Positions 33,076 to 40,644 of a stretch of DNA of 64,000 nucleotides are shown here, one piece after another. Numbering within the stretch: the stretch's first letter is position 1; every line of letters begins with the position of its first letter. The DNA lies in assembly GCF_900176535.1 (NCBI RefSeq), contig NZ_FWXT01000005.1:248001-312000 (forward strand), read 5' to 3'. The notes under the pieces are model-generated. The model was given only the letters and a program-made list of their open reading frames with translations. It had not been told where the DNA came from and ran no database searches. The translations under genes were made by a program, and so were the position numbers. Source of the stretch: Pedobacter africanus. Its GTDB lineage: Bacteria > Bacteroidota > Bacteroidia > Sphingobacteriales > Sphingobacteriaceae.

Positions 33076-34152
33076 TTATTTGTCTTCCCTGAACAACAAC
33101 AGGGGAAGATGGGTATGATAAGCGAGTTTCTCGGTCATGCTGCGGTGAAATATCCCCTCAAAAAAGCCGTATTCCCGGGGCACGGTGATCAGTAGCTGTA
33201 TCTGGTGCTCTTTTGTAAAGTCCATGATCCCTTGCACCAGATCGTCATGATCGGTATAGTGGTATTCTGGATGCTCTTCGTCCCATAAACGGTGCAGGGC
33301 TGCCAGTTCATTGATTGTTGCCGGATTAAAGCTGGCCCCATCCCGGGCCACATTTAAAATATACAGCTTAGCATTCAGTTTGTGGATCAGGGTCCTTATG
33401 GCTTGCGTAGGCGTAGTTTCGGATACTTTTTTAAGGTCGCATGCAAATACCACACGTTCTATTTTTTCAAATACTGCATTAGCCGGAACAACGAGTAAAG
33501 GCACCTTACATTCCTTTGCAACGGTAATGGTATTGCTGCCTATAAATACCCTTTCCAGATTTCCTTTTCCAGTGATGCCCATGATTACCAGCCCCAGTTG
33601 CAACTGTTCGGCAAGGATGTTTACCGCAGCCACAAGCGGGCGTTCGTCGGTTCTGACGGTTACAGTAGTTCCGCTGCCGCTAATGGGCAGAATTTCATTT
33701 TTCAGTTCTTCCAGTTTTGACAAAGCTTCCTGCTGGAAATCTAACGCCGGGGGCGGTGTTTGCAACGGAATTTCAGTGGCAAGAGGGACAGACATCGAGT
33801 GGTAGAGTACGATATTGATGCTGTTGAAGCTGCGTGCCATTGCTGCAGCATATTTAGCTGCATTTGAGGCCGCCAGCGAGAAATCAGTAAGTACCAATAT
33901 GTTATGGGCAGCATATATCTTTTCAAGGTAGCTGTCGATGGCTTCCTGCATGGCTGCGAAACCTTTTTCCGATATGCTCCTTTGCCCGGCCTGCTCCACC
34001 TTCCACTCTCCGGCGGTTAAACGTTGCAGCAGAATAGGATCATGTTCATTGGTCACCATTTCCACTTTAAACCTACGGTGATGGTCGAATGCGGTAACAA
34101 TAGCATCCAACTCCAGGTTCCCAACTTTAAAGGCTATCGAAAATGTTTCCAT
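33076..34152 (-). CDS. Tandem universal stress protein with an extra N-terminal domain
   Basis: A 358-residue protein. Residues about 83-220 form one UspA domain (HNILVLTDFSLAASNAAKYA..., ending with the nucleotide-loop-like GITGKGNLERVFIGSNT and PLLVVP). Residues about 230-356 form a second, more divergent one, ending FHRSMTEKLAYHTHLPLLLF. The first ~78 residues are a separate unit with an alternating beta pattern (METFSIAFKVGNLELDAIV...) that I do not recognise; it is not part of Usp. The first Usp domain keeps a GxGxxER/GSN-type ATP loop, while the second looks degenerate. It is convergent with the esterase gene, with 3 bp between stops. The role is presumably stress or starvation response. 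Confidence 0.85.
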   Translation of the reverse strand: METFSIAFKVGNLELDAIVTAFDHHRRFKVEMVTNEHDPILLQRLTAGEWKVEQAGQRSISEKGFAAMQEAIDSYLEKIYAAHNILVLTDFSLAASNAAKYAAAMARSFNSINIVLYHSMSVPLATEIPLQTPPPALDFQQEALSKLEELKNEILPISGSGTTVTVRTDERPLVAAVNILAEQLQLGLVIMGITGKGNLERVFIGSNTITVAKECKVPLLVVPANAVFEKIERVVFACDLKKVSETTPTQAIRTLIHKLNAKLYILNVARDGASFNPATINELAALHRLWDEEHPEYHYTDHDDLVQGIMDFTKEHQIQLLITVPREYGFFEGIFHRSMTEKLAYHTHLPLLLFREDK

Positions 34153-34312
34153 GATATTTTTATTAAATTAAATCAAGAGCACATCAACAAGCAGCAGCAT
34201 ACAATAAGTAAACAATCGTGTTTGCAAAAAGTTTCTTAATTACTATGAATAAAAATCTACTTAAATTAACTAAATTACAGCTGAAAAGCCCCAAAAAGAA
34301 ATATGGCCTGCC

Positions 34313-35014
34313 ATGACATTTGCCGATAAGGTTATCCTGTTTAATCGTAACCTGATCTATACCGGATCTGAGCTGCCCCCGGGTATCCGTATCATGAACC
34401 CTTTCAGGGAACATGAACAAACCATGGGCCTGGTAGAAAAATTTTACCACAAATACTATAATGATGAATCTCCACGCTATCTCATTCTGGGGATCAATCC
34501 CGGCAGGTTTGGTGCCGGACTTACCGGAATACCGTTTACAGATCCCAAACGGCTCATTACCGAATGCGGTATTCCTTATACAGGCAAACTTTCACACGAA
34601 CCTTCCTCGGTTTTTATCTATGAAATGATCAAGGCATTTGGTGGGCCGGAAGCTTTTTACAGCCGCTTTTACATCAGTTCACCTTGTCCGCTCGGTTTTA
34701 CTTCTATAACTCCAGACGGTAAAGAAAAGAATTACAATTATTATGACAGTAAGGCACTGGAAAGCGCAGTCTATGAATTTATGATGGAGAACATCAGGAA
34801 GCAAATTGCATTGGGTATTAACACAGAGGCTTGTTTCTGCTTCGGGACCGGAAAAAATGAAAAATTCCTGCGCAGGGTAAATGACAAGTACGGTTTTTTT
34901 AAAACACTGGTGCCGCTGGAGCATCCGAGGTTTATTATGCAATACAAAACAGCCGAAAAGCAATTTTATATTGACAAATACCTCAATGCGTTTAACACTG
35001 TAAATTGTGCCTGA
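34313..35014 (+). CDS. SMUG2-type uracil-DNA glycosylase family protein (DUF4918)
   Basis: A 233-residue protein with a uracil-DNA glycosylase fold. The first conserved motif is ILGINPGRFGAGLTGIPFTDP (about 57-77, split as GINPGRFGAG and IPFTDP), followed by a PCPLGFTS segment, CFGTGKNEKF and the minor-groove-loop-like HPRFIMQY near the C-terminus. The group is annotated as SMUG2 DNA glycosylase family in Bacteroidota. Excision of uracil or modified uracils from DNA is the expected role. It is a single gene between convergent and divergent neighbours, with no repair partner adjacent. Confidence 0.82.
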   Translation: MTFADKVILFNRNLIYTGSELPPGIRIMNPFREHEQTMGLVEKFYHKYYNDESPRYLILGINPGRFGAGLTGIPFTDPKRLITECGIPYTGKLSHEPSSVFIYEMIKAFGGPEAFYSRFYISSPCPLGFTSITPDGKEKNYNYYDSKALESAVYEFMMENIRKQIALGINTEACFCFGTGKNEKFLRRVNDKYGFFKTLVPLEHPRFIMQYKTAEKQFYIDKYLNAFNTVNCA

Positions 35015-35019
35015 AAGCA

Positions 35020-35047
35020 AAAGCCAGGACTTAAAGCCCCTGGCTTC
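35020..35047. terminator. Bidirectional terminator between the glycosylase gene and kynA
   Basis: AAGCCAGG and CCTGGCTT pair over a 10-base loop (35021-35046) between two converging genes. The minus-strand copy is followed by TTTTGCTTT, so it mainly serves kynA. Confidence 0.55.
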
Positions 35048-35076
35048 TTAACGATCAGTTTATTGCGGAGAAGAGG

Positions 35077-36036
35077 TTAAATCCTGTAGTTTTTCAATAC
35101 ATTCATAACCCAGGTTTTACCCCATTCATCAATTTGTACTTCAGTCCAGAGGAAAGGAAAGAAAATCCTTTTCTGAAATCGCGGCGGCAGGTATTTTTGC
35201 CAGTTGGTGCCGCCTGTAGCAGCAATATCTGCCGGGTCTTTTTCGAGATAACGGACTGCGGACTTGTAATGCGACAAGGGCCATTCAACGTTAACGAACA
35301 GATCCAGTTTGCGCATTTCCTCCTGCAGCGCGGTTACATCCTGGCCTTCTTTTACCAATCTTCTGTACAATGCTGCAAAATTAGTTTCGGTGTTGTCTTT
35401 TGCAAGCTGCAGGAATTGCATGGCATATTTGGCAATGAATTGCTGAAGTGTAAGCGTCTGCTTTCCGGTGGACAATTCCGAAGCGCCAAATTTCCAATAG
35501 ATGTATTCAAACTGTTCTTCAATTGTTGCCCCTGCCAGTTCGTCCCTTTTGCTTTTATCGACCAGCCGGATGAGGTCTGTAGCACTGATCTCGATCATAC
35601 GGTACTGGCCCGACTGGAAACCACTTGCCGGGAGCAGCGACATCCTGAATTTCAGGAATTGTGATTTGTCCATCCCATCCACCATAATATCGAAAGAAGA
35701 TACCAAAGCCGTAAAATAGGCATTGATACGCTTTAACCTTTCGGCAAAGAATGCTGCCGTCAATGCGGGATGCCCGCTGATCTGCTTGCATTCATGCAAA
35801 GTAAGTTTAAAGTAAAGCTCGGTAATCTGGTGATACATGATGAAGATCTCTTCATCCGGAAATGGGGTTTTGGGGTTCTGAAGACTCAATAGCGTGTCTA
35901 CGTGTATGTAGTCCCAATAAGTCAGGTAATCTGCATAAAGCAGACCATCCAGATAGGCATTGATGTCTTGTCCCATGGCAGAAAATTTTTCCTGTAGCTG
36001 GGAGAGGCGCTCGTTAATTTCTGGTGTGATTTCCAT
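35077..36036 (-). CDS. kynA: Tryptophan 2,3-dioxygenase
   Basis: A 319-residue haem dioxygenase that oxidises L-tryptophan to N-formylkynurenine. Recognisable parts are the N-terminal YWDYIHVDTLLSLQ, the haem-histidine region EIFIMYHQITELYFKLTLHECKQI (about 62-85), SQFLKFRMSLLPASGFQS and RMIEISATDL. The length is slightly above the usual ~280. It lies 33 bp downstream of kynU on the same strand, forming a two-gene tryptophan-catabolic operon. The formamidase needed between the two enzymes is not in the window. Confidence 0.92.
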   Translation of the reverse strand: MEITPEINERLSQLQEKFSAMGQDINAYLDGLLYADYLTYWDYIHVDTLLSLQNPKTPFPDEEIFIMYHQITELYFKLTLHECKQISGHPALTAAFFAERLKRINAYFTALVSSFDIMVDGMDKSQFLKFRMSLLPASGFQSGQYRMIEISATDLIRLVDKSKRDELAGATIEEQFEYIYWKFGASELSTGKQTLTLQQFIAKYAMQFLQLAKDNTETNFAALYRRLVKEGQDVTALQEEMRKLDLFVNVEWPLSHYKSAVRYLEKDPADIAATGGTNWQKYLPPRFQKRIFFPFLWTEVQIDEWGKTWVMNVLKNYRI

Positions 36037-36069
36037 TTCTTAATTTTTTATTTTCAAACTAATGCGATC

Positions 36070-37356
36070 CTAAATCAGTTCCTTACTGATTTTCAGCAGC
36101 TGTTCACCTGTAATAAATACATCTTCAAAACTGTTATACAAGGGCACTGGGCTTAAGCGAATCACGTTTGGTTCACGCCAGTCACCCAGAATATTATTGG
36201 CCATCAATGTATTGAAAACCTCCCTGGCTTTTTGCCTGGCCACTATGGAAACCTGGGCACCACGGTCTTCTATGGTGCCAGGTGTGATGATCTGGTACTG
36301 TTCTTCGCCTAAGCTTTTATTTACTTCGGCTATCACATAAAAAAGATAAGCGGTGAGTTTTTGGCTTTTCTCTCTTAAAGGTGCTATAAAACCTGCTTTT
36401 TCGAAAATACGCAGGGAGGCATAGTATAAGGACATAGGGATTACCTGGGTGCAGCTTACCTGCCAGCCGTCTGCTCCTGCTTCGGGCACAAAACCTTTGG
36501 TCATTTTGAAACGTTCCTGCTCCTGGTAGCCCCACCAACCGGCAAACCGGTTAATACGCTCGTCCTGAAAATGTTTTTCATGGACAAATATGGCACTAAT
36601 ACCTCCCGGGCCCGAATTCTGGTATTTATAGGAACACCAGCAGGCAAAATCAACATCCCAGTTGTGGAGCTGCAGGGGCACATTGCCGGCAGCGTGTGCT
36701 AGATCGAAACCTACAATTGCACCTGCTGCATGCCCTGCTTTGGTAATTGCAGGCATATCGTACCATTGACCGGTAAAGTAATTGACACCACCAAATAGCA
36801 CCAGCGCGATTTCATCTCCCTGGCCTGCAATAGCGGCAACGATATCTGCCGTACGCAATGTATGTTCACCTGCTTTTGGTGCTACTTCAATGATGGCCTC
36901 CTTAGGATCGTAGCCATGAAAACGTACCTGGCTTTCGATAGCATACTGGTCTGAAGGGAAAGCTCCAGCTTCCATAATGATCTTAAACCGCTTGCCTGAT
37001 GGCTGGTAAAAGCTTACCATCAACAAGTGCAGATTTACCGTGAGCGTATTCATCGGACACACTTCCTGGGGGCTTGCACCCACAATTGGTGCCATCAGTT
37101 TCTTGATTTCCTTATGGTAAAACATCCAGGGGCTTTTGCCTTCAAACCAGCCCTCAACGGCCAGGTTGTGCCAATTGTCGAGCTGCTGCCCGATATGCGA
37201 CCTTGCGGTTTTGGGCTGCAGGCCCAACGAGTTACCGCATAGATAAATGAAAGGTTTGCCATTTTGTTGTGGAAACAAAAACTCATTTCTGAGTTCGCGG
37301 AGTGGATCCTGCTGATCCATATTTCGGGCAAATGCCAGATTATTTTCAAAAATCAT
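36070..37356 (-). CDS. kynU: Kynureninase
   Basis: A 428-residue PLP-dependent enzyme of the aminotransferase class V fold that cleaves kynurenine (or 3-hydroxykynurenine) to (3-hydroxy)anthranilate and alanine. The PLP-binding Lys244 sits in WCSYKYQNSGPGG, with FDLAHAAGNVPL (about 217-228) supplying the cofactor-ring Asp. IYLCGNSLGLQPK is the N-terminal signature. ATG 37356 is chosen, and a further in-frame ATG at 37374 adds six residues. Followed by kynA, it supports tryptophan catabolism or NAD synthesis by the kynurenine route. A 12-bp palindrome lies about 100 bp upstream. Confidence 0.93.
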   Translation of the reverse strand: MIFENNLAFARNMDQQDPLRELRNEFLFPQQNGKPFIYLCGNSLGLQPKTARSHIGQQLDNWHNLAVEGWFEGKSPWMFYHKEIKKLMAPIVGASPQEVCPMNTLTVNLHLLMVSFYQPSGKRFKIIMEAGAFPSDQYAIESQVRFHGYDPKEAIIEVAPKAGEHTLRTADIVAAIAGQGDEIALVLFGGVNYFTGQWYDMPAITKAGHAAGAIVGFDLAHAAGNVPLQLHNWDVDFACWCSYKYQNSGPGGISAIFVHEKHFQDERINRFAGWWGYQEQERFKMTKGFVPEAGADGWQVSCTQVIPMSLYYASLRIFEKAGFIAPLREKSQKLTAYLFYVIAEVNKSLGEEQYQIITPGTIEDRGAQVSIVARQKAREVFNTLMANNILGDWREPNVIRLSPVPLYNSFEDVFITGEQLLKISKELI

Positions 37357-37456
37357 TTTAAAAAGATTAATCAAATATGAATTACACCAACTTGCTTGCG
37401 CCGGCTGATGCCTGAAATTAAATATGAAGTGTTTTTATTGAAGTAAAATAGGGGTT

Positions 37457-37468
37457 ATTCAGCTGAAT
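37457..37468. promoter_or_regulatory. 12-bp palindrome upstream of kynU
   Basis: ATTCAGCTGAAT is perfectly symmetrical and is followed by a partial repeat (GCTGAAT). It lies in the 275-bp gap between kynU and tRNA-Phe. Operator function, for example for an Lrp/AsnC-type regulator of tryptophan catabolism, is only a suggestion. Nothing else is seen in the gap apart from the tRNA terminator. Confidence 0.3.
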
Positions 37469-37615
37469 GCTGAATTAAGATGGTCTGCTGATGATATTTT
37501 TTAGAATATTTACCATTCGTATAATGCTGACGCTAAAGTAATACTAAAACAGGAGTTGAGCAAATCCGGGGTAAGTTAATTTTGACTACGATAATTTATT
37601 ATAAGGCACAAAAAC

Positions 37616-37646
37616 AAAAAAGCCCTAGATGTCTCTAAGGCTTTTT
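37616..37646 (-). terminator. Terminator after tRNA-Phe
   Basis: On the minus strand AAAAAGCCTTAGA, loop GACA, TCTAGGGCTTTTT: a 13-bp stem with one G-T pair ending in a T-run, directly downstream of the tRNA. Confidence 0.8.
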
Positions 37647-37649
37647 GCG

Positions 37650-37722
37650 TGGTATGGGCCGGGATCGAACCGGCGACACATGGATTTTCAGTCCATTGCT
37701 CTACCGACTGAGCTACCGTACC
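37650..37722 (-). tRNA. tRNA-Phe (anticodon GAA)
   Basis: The minus strand folds as a cloverleaf: acceptor GGTACGG with CCATACC, D-arm GCTC-AGTCGGTA-GAGC, anticodon arm ATGGA-CTGAAAA-TCCAT with anticodon GAA, variable loop GTGTC, T-arm GCCGG-TTCGATC-CCGGC and discriminator A. CCA is not encoded. One acceptor-stem pair (5:68) is C opposite A instead of a Watson-Crick pair. It has a full-consensus promoter and a terminator, so it looks functional. Confidence 0.95.
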
Positions 37723-37770
37723 ATCTTATTTGTTCAACATGATTGCTCATGTTCCCCTCGGTTGGGAGTG

Positions 37771-37799
37771 CAAATGTAGTGTCTTTTTTTGAACATCAA
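37771..37799 (-). promoter_or_regulatory. Promoter of tRNA-Phe
   Basis: On the minus strand TTG (37797-37799), 18 bp, TACATTTG (37771-37778): a full Bacteroidota consensus, placing the transcription start about 43 nt before the tRNA. Confidence 0.75.
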
Positions 37800-37843
37800 A
37801 ATCTTTTTTCAAAATAATTTAAATATATCTGCGCCATCAAATC

Positions 37844-37872
37844 AAAAGGATTCCGGTTTTACCCGGAATCCT
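37844..37872 (-). terminator. Terminator after the beta-helix lipoprotein gene
   Basis: AGGATTCCGG, 6-base loop, CCGGAATCCT, then TTTTG on the minus strand: a perfect 10-bp stem about 50 bp after the stop of the gene ending at 37921. Confidence 0.75.
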
Positions 37873-37920
37873 CTAATTAATACACAGGGAATCAATTGAT
37901 AAGGCTACTCACCTGAAAAA

Positions 37921-39150
37921 TCAATAATTACCGGAATTAGCAATGCCGCTTTTCAACAATAAATAGCCAGCCGCAGTATCGTTGTTGTACACCCCACCAC
38001 CTGCAGCATTAAAATTCGTTACATTAATGGCTGAAGCCAAGGCATAAATTGTCCCGTTGGGTAATTTATTGGCGGCAATCCGGATGGAATACTCTGAATG
38101 GCTGGTATTGTCGCGGTAATACCCAATACCATGGTACATATCACTGGCCGGGGAAGCTATATTGATCTCATTAGCCGAAACGACCACATTGTTGAGATAA
38201 GGAAAGGCAGTTCCGCTTAAATATTCGTAGAGCAGAATTCCCGAATCATTCAATATATTGCCTGAGATATTCAGGTTTTGGCCATTCCGGGCTTTGATAC
38301 TTCCTCCGCTAGCATTTGCGGGCCAGCCCGAAATGGTATTGTTGGTTATGGTAAGCCCGTTGAAGCTATGCGCATACATGCCATGATCGGTTAAACTATC
38401 TACGCTGTTCAACACGATATTTCTTTTGACCACATTTCCATCAATTAAAGAGTTACTCTGGCTGTTGTCGTTTATGGCGGTAACGAAATAACCTGTTGTG
38501 CCACCATTGCCAAAAGCATTATTGAGGATCTTCGAATTGGTTGTATTCTTTATCCATACACCACGCCCCGGATCGGCTATCCTGTGGCTAAAGACACAAT
38601 TATTTACCTGGCTCAGATTTGTGTCTTTAAATTCCAGATAGGCATCTTTAAGGTTATTGGTTTTATTGGTGTTGGGTGTCCTTTTTCCGTAATCAAAGAT
38701 GCAGTATTTAAATACAGTGCTTCCAGCACTTACTATAGAAAAGCGGATATTCCAGAAAGTAATGCCGGAAACAATGCAGTTGCTCATATCTGTGGTATAG
38801 TTCATGATTAGCAAGTTTGCCGAACTGCTTGCATCAAAAATAGGGTTGGTACCGGTTTGTTTAATGAGGGATACCCCCGCTTTCATGATGATCTTGCCCG
38901 TAATGGAATAAGTACCGGGCTGTACATATACCGTATCTCCGGCTGTAGCTCCGGCAATTACGGCATTAATCTGGGCAAGTGTCATCCCTGTTTCGACCAC
39001 ATGATCGGCTACGGAATTGATCGCTGCCGTTTTTTCTGTGTTAAGCGCTCCTGTTGCAGCATCATTTTCAACAGAATCTTTTTTGCAGCCAAAAGGCAGC
39101 AGTAAGGCAAAGGATAATGCCAATGGGAAATGATTAAAATTCATCTTCAT
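37921..39150 (-). CDS. Right-handed beta-helix lipoprotein (possible polysaccharide lyase)
   Basis: A 409-residue putative lipoprotein with lipobox Cys22 (LLPFGC). After a short linker, a segment like MTLAQINAVIAGATAGDTVY (about 56-75) matches the N-terminal cap of parallel beta-helix lyases such as PL6/PL9. The rest is a series of short beta-helix turns (NLNISGNIL, LTITNNTISG, NSKILNNAFG). The HGMYAHSF and WIKNTTNSKILN regions could hold catalytic residues, but I cannot place a known lyase active site, so it may be an inactive or novel-specificity member. It stands alone with its own terminator. Its upstream region carries an element shared with the GAG-locus susC (39221-39236), suggesting co-regulation. 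Confidence 0.65.
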   Translation of the reverse strand: MKMNFNHFPLALSFALLLPFGCKKDSVENDAATGALNTEKTAAINSVADHVVETGMTLAQINAVIAGATAGDTVYVQPGTYSITGKIIMKAGVSLIKQTGTNPIFDASSSANLLIMNYTTDMSNCIVSGITFWNIRFSIVSAGSTVFKYCIFDYGKRTPNTNKTNNLKDAYLEFKDTNLSQVNNCVFSHRIADPGRGVWIKNTTNSKILNNAFGNGGTTGYFVTAINDNSQSNSLIDGNVVKRNIVLNSVDSLTDHGMYAHSFNGLTITNNTISGWPANASGGSIKARNGQNLNISGNILNDSGILLYEYLSGTAFPYLNNVVVSANEINIASPASDMYHGIGYYRDNTSHSEYSIRIAANKLPNGTIYALASAINVTNFNAAGGGVYNNDTAAGYLLLKSGIANSGNY

Positions 39151-39220
39151 TATATTTGGTTTTAAGGTTTAAACCAAGTTCGTTAATGAGAGCTAACACC
39201 AAGGGGTCCAGATCAATACT

Positions 39221-39236
39221 TATAAGGGCATAAATC
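39221..39236 (-). promoter_or_regulatory. Candidate HTCS-type operator upstream of the beta-helix lipoprotein gene
   Basis: On the minus strand GATTTATGCCCTTATA, 70 nt before the ATG, matches 13 of 16 positions with the element 100 nt before the GAG-locus susC (1489-1504), in the same orientation. Confidence 0.4.
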
Positions 39237-39287
39237 GGTTTTATTTAAATCCCTTCTAAATTTTTAATTTTATGCATGCATAACAAT

Positions 39288-39315
39288 TTGTTTTGCTCTA
39301 AATACTTTAACTTAG
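39288..39315 (+). promoter_or_regulatory. Putative promoter of the Fe-S protein pair
   Basis: TTG (39288-39290), 17 bp, TAACTTAG (39308-39315): one mismatch to TAnnTTTG. The ATG of the Fe-S gene follows after 16 bp. Confidence 0.4.
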
Positions 39316-39331
39316 CGACACGATAAGAGAT

Positions 39332-40615
39332 ATGCAAATGGTGTCACAAATCATATTTATAGTCATTACACTGGCTGCAGTACTGCTGTTCAGTTATAAC
39401 TTGAAAAAAGTTATCCGTAACATTCGCCTGGGAAGACCCGCAAACAGGTCAGATCAACCCCAGAAAAGATGGATGACAATGCTTAAGGTAGCATTTGGTC
39501 AAACGAAAATGTTTTTCAGGCCAATTCCCGCCTTTCTGCATCTTATTGTATATGCAGGCTTTGTTATTATCAATATCGAAGTATTGGAGATCATGATAGA
39601 TGGCATCTTTGGTACCCACAGGGTATTTGGCGGTCTTGGTGCATTTTACGACTTCCTTATAGGCTCATTTGAAGTCCTTGCTCTGGGTGTATGGCTTGCC
39701 TGTGCTATCTTTTTGGTCAGGAGAAATGTGCTTAAATTGAAAAGGTTTAGCGGTGTAGAGATGAAAAGCTGGCCAAGGTCTGATGCCAATTACATCCTCA
39801 TTACTGAAATCCTGTTGATGACCGCTTTTCTGACCATGAATGCCGCAGACGCAAAATTGCAAGCCATGGGTGCCGGGCATTATACCGCTGCTGGAGCTTT
39901 TCCTGTAAGCCAGTTTTTACAGAACCTTCTGCCCAATACAGAGACAGCCTTGCTTGCCATTGAAAGAGGTTGCTGGTGGTTCCATATCATCGGCATTTTT
40001 GCTTTTTTAAACTACCTGCCCTATTCCAAGCATTTTCACATTATGTTCGCTTTTCCAAACACCTATTTTTCGAACCTGGAACCTAAAGGCGAGTTCAGCA
40101 ACATGCAAAGTGTAACCAATGAAGTTAAAGCCATGCTTGATCCATCCTTTACGCCGCCCGATGCTGCTGCCGGGCGTTTTGGAGCAAAAGATGTAAACGA
40201 TTTAACATGGGTTAACCTGATGAACGCCTATACCTGTACAGAATGCGGTAGATGTACCTCGGTTTGTCCTGCCAATATTACGGGAAAGTTGCTTTCGCCA
40301 CGTAAGATTATGATGGATACCCGTGACAGAATGGAGGAGGTTGGGAAGAACGGGCTTGACGACGGCAAATCTTTAATCGACTCGTACATTAGCCGGGAAG
40401 AGATCTGGGCCTGTACCAGCTGTAACGCCTGCACACAAGCCTGCCCCATCAACATTGATCCGCTGGCCATTATTACCGAATTGCGGCGTTATGCAGTGAT
40501 GGAGGAATCCCAGTCGCCCGCCAGCATCAACGCCATGCTGGGCAACATTGAAAATAACGGGGCTCCCTGGAAATATTCACCGGCCGACAGGCTCAACTGG
40601 GCCAAAGAAAGTTAA
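39332..40615 (+). CDS. Membrane-bound (4Fe-4S) dicluster electron-transfer protein
   Basis: A 427-residue protein with about five hydrophobic segments in the first 240 residues (for example 5-22, 68-88, 105-129, 153-170, 213-229), resembling a NarI/HdrE-like haem-b membrane domain. A soluble ferredoxin domain with two 4Fe-4S motifs follows: C302-x2-C305-x2-C308-x3-C312 and C361-x2-C364-x2-C367-x3-C371, each followed by Pro. The next gene, 29 bp downstream, encodes a CCG-domain Fe-S protein, so the pair looks like a split HdrDE/DsrMK- or GlcF-like menaquinone-linked oxidoreductase. The electron donor is unknown; an acyl-CoA dehydrogenase/ETF or hydroxyacid route is plausible. Confidence 0.85.
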   Translation: MQMVSQIIFIVITLAAVLLFSYNLKKVIRNIRLGRPANRSDQPQKRWMTMLKVAFGQTKMFFRPIPAFLHLIVYAGFVIINIEVLEIMIDGIFGTHRVFGGLGAFYDFLIGSFEVLALGVWLACAIFLVRRNVLKLKRFSGVEMKSWPRSDANYILITEILLMTAFLTMNAADAKLQAMGAGHYTAAGAFPVSQFLQNLLPNTETALLAIERGCWWFHIIGIFAFLNYLPYSKHFHIMFAFPNTYFSNLEPKGEFSNMQSVTNEVKAMLDPSFTPPDAAAGRFGAKDVNDLTWVNLMNAYTCTECGRCTSVCPANITGKLLSPRKIMMDTRDRMEEVGKNGLDDGKSLIDSYISREEIWACTSCNACTQACPINIDPLAIITELRRYAVMEESQSPASINAMLGNIENNGAPWKYSPADRLNWAKES

Positions 40616-40644
40616 TAGAATTATTTTACCATATAGCTTTAAAC

